Shown here piece by piece: positions 60,643 through 64,000 of a DNA stretch of 64,000 nucleotides. The number at the start of each line of letters is the position of its first letter. Positions within the stretch are counted from its first letter, which is position 1. The position numbers and the translations under genes were made by a program. The stretch covers positions 62,001 to 126,000 of the forward strand of contig NZ_VMNI01000008.1 in NCBI RefSeq assembly GCF_007625205.1, read 5' to 3'. A model generated the notes under the pieces. It was not told the origin of the DNA. It did not search any database and saw only the letters and a list, made by a program, of their open reading frames with translations. This DNA comes from Denitromonas ohlonensis. GTDB taxonomy: Bacteria > Pseudomonadota > Gammaproteobacteria > Burkholderiales > Rhodocyclaceae.

Positions 60643-61254
60643 CTAGGGCAACACGCCCTTGGCCAGCAAGTCCTTCAGCATCGCGTCGGCCAACCGGCGC
60701 ACCACGCCCTCCAGGTTGGCCGAGTCGATCACCTCGGCATTGGCACTCCACACCAGATGTTCGCCCTGCAAGGCATACAGGCTCAACTCCACCACCGCGA
60801 CGCGCAGCGTCTCGTAGTAGCCCGGATCCATCATGAACGGATGGCCGATATAGCCGTGCCGACCGTAGTAACCGAAGCCCGGCGGAAACATGAAGGGGCT
60901 GCCCGGCCGGTACACCCGCTCGTCGCGGGTCGACACCACCTTCACCACCAGCGCCGAGCCGTAACCGAGCTTCAGCGCCTGCGCCTTGGCCCTGGCCAGC
61001 GCCGACGCATCAGTCACCGACTCACCGACCACCGCATAGCCAGCGGAGACGTCCATCGCCGGCGCCAGCACCTGCGCAAACAGATCTTCGGAACGCCGCC
61101 GGTCGGCCTCCGAAGCCAGTTGGGCAAACACCACCGACTTGCCCAGCGCATGAGCCTGCGCATCCGGCGCGCTCCACGATTGCTGGAGCGCAGAACTGGC
61201 ACAGCCGTTGAGGGAAAGCAGACACACCAGAACAGTCAACAGACGGGCAATCAT
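60643..61254 (-). CDS. Hypothetical lipoprotein (DUF4136-like)
   Basis: This 203-residue protein has a lipoprotein signal MIARLLTVLVCLLSLNGC (lipidated Cys residue 18). The mature domain (about 35-200) resembles DUF4136-type lipoproteins, with SWSAPDAQAHALGKSVVFAQL, then FGYYGRHGYIGHPF (a Gly/Tyr-rich stretch near 125-138) and a C-terminal helix ARRLADAMLKDLL-like. The ATG at 61254 follows GGGAG by eight bases; an ATG at 61269 lacks the signal. It converges on the enolase-like gene. Function unknown; it should sit in the outer membrane. Confidence 0.75.
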   Translation of the reverse strand: MIARLLTVLVCLLSLNGCASSALQQSWSAPDAQAHALGKSVVFAQLASEADRRRSEDLFAQVLAPAMDVSAGYAVVGESVTDASALARAKAQALKLGYGSALVVKVVSTRDERVYRPGSPFMFPPGFGYYGRHGYIGHPFMMDPGYYETLRVAVVELSLYALQGEHLVWSANAEVIDSANLEGVVRRLADAMLKDLLAKGVLP

Positions 61255-61499
61255 GAGGCGAACTCCCATGCCGTGCGCACACACGTGACGCACCGAGGCG
61301 ATGCGGATTCTGACAGACAATCGGTCAGCAAATTCCCGCCTGAGCTGTTTCGCGGCGTAATCGGGCGCTTCCGATGCGCGCGTCCTGGCCGGGTCGAGGC
61401 CGCAATGCGCACCTGCGCATACTTCACTTTGGCAAATCATTCAGGGCAGAGACGGCGATCGACCCGGAGCCGTCCGTCGTAGGTGCGCAACGGCACCAT

Positions 61500-61590
61500 G
61501 TAGGTTGGGTTGAGCACAGCGAAGCCCAACATTCAGCCGCGCAATCATGAAACACCAAATGTTGGGCTTCCTTCGTCAGCCCAACCTACG
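61500..61590. repeat. Long inverted repeat (REP/MITE-like)
   Basis: The left arm GTAGGTTGGGTTGAGCACAG... (61500-61532) and right arm ...CAGCCCAACCTAC (61558-61590) pair through GTAGGTTGGG/CCCAACCTAC and GAAGCCCAACA/TGTTGGGCTTC. The GTAGGTTGGGCT...AGCCCAACCTAC form is a widespread intergenic repeat of proteobacteria. The rest of the 367-bp gap 61255-61621 shows nothing else. Confidence 0.8.
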
Positions 61591-61621
61591 CGTGCTGCCC
61601 CGGTCAAAGGCCAACATGAGT

Positions 61622-62827
61622 TCAATGAGCCGCAACCGTATGGGTTGATCTGGCGCTGGGCTGGATGCCATCTCGGCGATCCAACCGCCCGGCCAGTGTT
61701 GTCAGCCCCAGTGCGCCGAGCACGACCAGCGCGCCGACCCAAGGTGTTGCCATCAGACCAAATTGAGCAACGATCAGCCCACCGCCCCAGGCACCACCTG
61801 CAATCCCGATATTGAACGCGGCGATATTCAAGCCTGAGGCAACATTCACAGCCTCAGGTGCATCAAGCTCGGCGCGCTGTACCACATACACCTGCAAGCC
61901 CGGTACGTTGCCGAACGCAACAGCCCCCCATGCCAAGACCGTTGCCAGCGCAAACGAGGTGTTGGAAGCAGTGAAAGTCAGCGCAAACAACACCAGTGCG
62001 AGTAGCGCAAAGACAATCTGAAGCGCCCCAATCGGCCCTTTTTTGTCTGCCAGTTTGCCACCCCAGATGTTGCCAAACGCGACCGACACCCCATATACCA
62101 GCATGACCAGGCTGACACTGCCAGCAGAGAAACCAGAGACTTCTTGCAGAATCGGCGCGAGGTAGGTGAAGGCGATGAACGAGCCTCCGTAGCCTAAGGC
62201 AGTCATCGCGTACACCAGCAGCAGGCGCGGCTTTTTCAACACCGCGAACTGTGCCATCAGCGACGCCGGCGTGCTTTGTGCCAGGTTGTTTGGCACCAGA
62301 ATCCAGCTGCCGACAAACGCAATCGCGCCCAGCAGTGAGACAGCCAGAAAAGTCGATTGCCAGCCAAATGCCTGGCCGATGAAGGTACCCAGCGGCACGC
62401 CGGTGACCAGAGCAACGGTCAGCCCGGTGAACATCAGCGCAATGGCACTAGCGGCCTTTTCCTTGGGCACCAGACTGGTGGCGATGGTGGATCCAATGGA
62501 GAAGAATACGCCGTGTGCCAACCCGGTGAGCACACGCGCTGCCATGAGCGCCTCATAGCCTGGTGCCATCCAGGCAACCAGATTGCCAAAAGTGAACAAA
62601 GCCATCAAACCCAACAACAGTTTTTTGCGTGGCACACGTCCTGTCAGCGCGGTCAATACCGGCGCGCCTATGGCCACCCCCAGGGCATACAGACTGACCA
62701 GAAGCCCAGCCGAAGGGACAGAGACATTCAGACTGGCGGCAATCGTCGGGATCAGTCCAACAATCACGAACTCAGTCGTTCCGATAGCGAAGGCGCTGAG
62801 TGTCAGCGCCCAAAGTGCGAGAGGCAT
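61622..62827 (-). CDS. MFS efflux transporter (DHA1 / AraJ-like)
   Basis: This 401-residue inner-membrane protein has 12 predicted helices. Motifs are the DHA1-type start FAIGTTEFVIVGLIPTIAASL (about 10-30), GAPVLTALTGRVPRKKLLLG (about 56-75; motif A form) and LTGLAHGVFFSIGSTIA (about 104-120). The family exports arabinose-like sugars, purine ribonucleosides or drugs. The start is the ATG at 62827 with AAGGAC upstream; an upstream ATG at 62929 extends over the LysR operator and looks non-coding. It is divergent from a LysR gene that probably regulates it. The substrate is not identifiable. Confidence 0.92.
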   Translation of the reverse strand: MPLALWALTLSAFAIGTTEFVIVGLIPTIAASLNVSVPSAGLLVSLYALGVAIGAPVLTALTGRVPRKKLLLGLMALFTFGNLVAWMAPGYEALMAARVLTGLAHGVFFSIGSTIATSLVPKEKAASAIALMFTGLTVALVTGVPLGTFIGQAFGWQSTFLAVSLLGAIAFVGSWILVPNNLAQSTPASLMAQFAVLKKPRLLLVYAMTALGYGGSFIAFTYLAPILQEVSGFSAGSVSLVMLVYGVSVAFGNIWGGKLADKKGPIGALQIVFALLALVLFALTFTASNTSFALATVLAWGAVAFGNVPGLQVYVVQRAELDAPEAVNVASGLNIAAFNIGIAGGAWGGGLIVAQFGLMATPWVGALVVLGALGLTTLAGRLDRRDGIQPSARSTHTVAAH

Positions 62828-62911
62828 GGTTTTGTCCTTGATGGGTAAACGATGCGTCGCAGTTTGAACTTGGCTCAAGCAAAGAAAAATCGCTTCAGCT
62901 ACATTACACTT

Positions 62912-62926
62912 TTGACTCGGAGTCAA
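62912..62926. promoter_or_regulatory. LysR box in the MFS/LysR intergenic region
   Basis: TTGACT (62912-62917) and AGTCAA (62921-62926) are perfect inverted arms separated by CGG, giving inner T-N11-A spacing. The box lies directly before the LysR ATG and overlaps its GGAG ribosome-binding site, so the regulator may also block translation initiation on its own mRNA. Confidence 0.6.
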
Positions 62927-62928
62927 CA

Positions 62929-63819
62929 ATGCTTAGCTTGGAGGCCCTTATTGGTCTTGTTTCGATCATAGATTCGGGTTCATTTTCGGCCGCTGCCGAG
63001 CGCCTTGGACAGAGTCCATCGGGGGTCAGTCGAACCATTTCACGGCTGGAAGCGCAACTCGGCATGACGCTGATCAAGCGAACCACACGACGACTGAGCC
63101 TGACAGAAGAAGGTGAGTGGTTGTTGGCACGCGCCAGAAAAATTCTTGCTGAGCTACAGAACACGGAAGATCAACTGGCCGCCCGCCTGTCCCAACCATC
63201 AGGCTTGGTTCGCCTGAATGCGGCCACGCCCGTTTTGGACCACTTGATCGCCCCCCTGACGGCGGATTTTCTGGATGCCTACCCCATGGTGCGACTCGAG
63301 TTGATCAGCGGGGAAACTGTGGTCGATCTAATTGATGAGCGAGCCGATCTGGCTATTCGCATCGGCCCATTGGCCGACTCCACCCTGAATGCCAGACAGC
63401 TGGGCTCCAGCCGCCTCCGCGTTTTAGCGTCCCCGGCATATCTGGCCCGTCATGGAACACCAGCGAATACCAGCGAGCTTTTGCGGCATCGGATACTTGG
63501 TTTCACGGCGCCCATATCGCTCAATATATGGCCTTTCCCCCAACAAACGGGTGATGGATTGCCCGTGCTTCCTGTGATTGCCGCCTCCAGCGGAGAGACC
63601 CTTCGACACTTGGCTTTAACTGGGGCCGGCGTGGTTTGCCTCGCCGACTTCCTGACCCGTCAGGATGTGCTGAGTGGCAATCTAGTTCCCGTCCTGGAAT
63701 CTGAAACACTCCCTTGGGCGCAGCCAGTGTGGGCGGTGTTTTACAAACAGGAGGCCTTGGCAACCCGTGTTTCTGCTTTGGTCAATTTTCTGGCCGAGCG
63801 GCTAAGTGAGCAGCTTTAG
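62929..63819 (+). CDS. LysR-family transcriptional regulator
   Basis: This 296-residue regulator has an N-terminal helix-turn-helix (about 5-63; FSAAAERLGQSPSGVSRTISRLEAQLG) and a LysR substrate-binding domain (about 88-290; GLVRLNAATPVLDHLIAPLTADFLDAYP). The ATG at 62929 with GGAG upstream fits the family start. It is divergent from the MFS exporter gene and probably controls it in response to an exported compound. It lacks the LysR/MFS co-factor genes seen in some loci. Confidence 0.92.
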   Translation: MLSLEALIGLVSIIDSGSFSAAAERLGQSPSGVSRTISRLEAQLGMTLIKRTTRRLSLTEEGEWLLARARKILAELQNTEDQLAARLSQPSGLVRLNAATPVLDHLIAPLTADFLDAYPMVRLELISGETVVDLIDERADLAIRIGPLADSTLNARQLGSSRLRVLASPAYLARHGTPANTSELLRHRILGFTAPISLNIWPFPQQTGDGLPVLPVIAASSGETLRHLALTGAGVVCLADFLTRQDVLSGNLVPVLESETLPWAQPVWAVFYKQEALATRVSALVNFLAERLSEQL

Positions 63820-64000
63820 TGCAGGGCCGCCGGTAGAGACTCGAATAGGAACGGCTGCAATCGGTGATTGCTCTGCTGAAGAGCACCATCCTCGAAGTCA
63901 CGAGTCGTTTTTGTCGGCTGTGTAGAAACGGGGTCCTGCTAGCGCTCATGCATGGCTGACCACTCCGACAATCGCCAGCCAAAGAATCGCTATCGACTCG
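63820..64000. other. Right-edge region, unassigned
   Basis: 181 bases after the LysR stop with no complete gene. GTTTTTGTCGGCTGTGTAGAA (around 63905-63928) is of the type seen in transposon ends, but neither a full terminal repeat nor a transposase frame is visible, so no mobile element is called. Confidence 0.4.

Noticed and set aside
59258-60751. Minus-strand frames opposite the enolase-like gene
   Set aside because: No domains, whereas the plus strand is collinear with enolase over its full length.
63820-64000. Transposase or IS end at the right edge
   Set aside because: No complete terminal inverted repeat or transposase motif can be seen in 181 bases.

Overview
The window is about 64 kb of GC-rich DNA, fully coding in most places, with short intergenic gaps and many ATGA/GTGA start-stop overlaps. 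It looks like the chromosome of a betaproteobacterium. An SAH riboswitch ahead of ahcY, a NnrU-family protein, a complete liv ABC operon, an orphan VgrG cassette and a CoA-ligase/thiolase/SDR cluster together suggest the Rhodocyclales/Zoogloeaceae (Azoarcus/Thauera-like). That placement is inference; there is no rRNA or other marker to fix it.

Region 1 (1-13954) is a two-partner secretion system: the C-terminal 4084 residues of a giant repetitive exoprotein that is cut by the left edge, followed by its ShlB/FhaC-type outer-membrane transporter. Region 2 (13955-20758) is an accessory patch with lower GC in its left half. Inverted 157-bp copies of one dispersed repeat flank it. Inside are a SUMF1-type lipoprotein, two orphan membrane proteins, a truncated and an intact copy of a NnrU-family gene, a Sel1-repeat protein and a nuclease-like protein with a duplicated C-terminal module. 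Region 3 (20759-24822) holds a DsbA-like isomerase, a small M15-peptidase/lipoprotein pair, a scrambled pseudogene patch and a membrane-anchored C13 (legumain-like) peptidase.

Region 4 (24965-32317) is housekeeping. It contains a Na+/Ca2+ antiporter, a beta-hydroxyacid dehydrogenase, riboswitch-controlled ahcY, a GNAT/nitrilase pair, tlyA, metF and a TfoX-domain protein. ahcY and metF are both in the methyl/methionine cycle. Region 5 (32394-39518) is an orphan type VI secretion cassette: VgrG, DUF4123 adaptor, DUF3304 lipoprotein, Tle1-like DUF2235 phospholipase and a membrane protein. Region 6 (39534-43028) is a leftward operon of SDR, SCP2-type thiolase and acyl-CoA ligase, divergent from a LysR gene whose upstream region carries a perfect palindrome.

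Region 7 (44076-50693) holds an EamA permease, a cupin, a c-type haem protein, a DUF1631 protein, a HerA-like ATPase and a secreted protein with an imperfect zincin motif. Region 8 (50842-57135) holds yebC and the livK-livHMGF branched-chain amino-acid transport operon, with a hairpin between livK and livH and a strong terminator after livF. Region 9 (57146-60616) is a compact LacI regulator / small-molecule kinase / enolase-paralogue module. A perfect LacI-type operator sits inside the spacer of a recognisable promoter, and the enolase-like protein has two changed active-site positions. This is the best candidate for an undescribed pathway. Region 10 (60643-63819) has a lipoprotein, a REP-like inverted repeat and a divergent MFS/LysR pair. 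I saw no tRNA, rRNA or CRISPR array.
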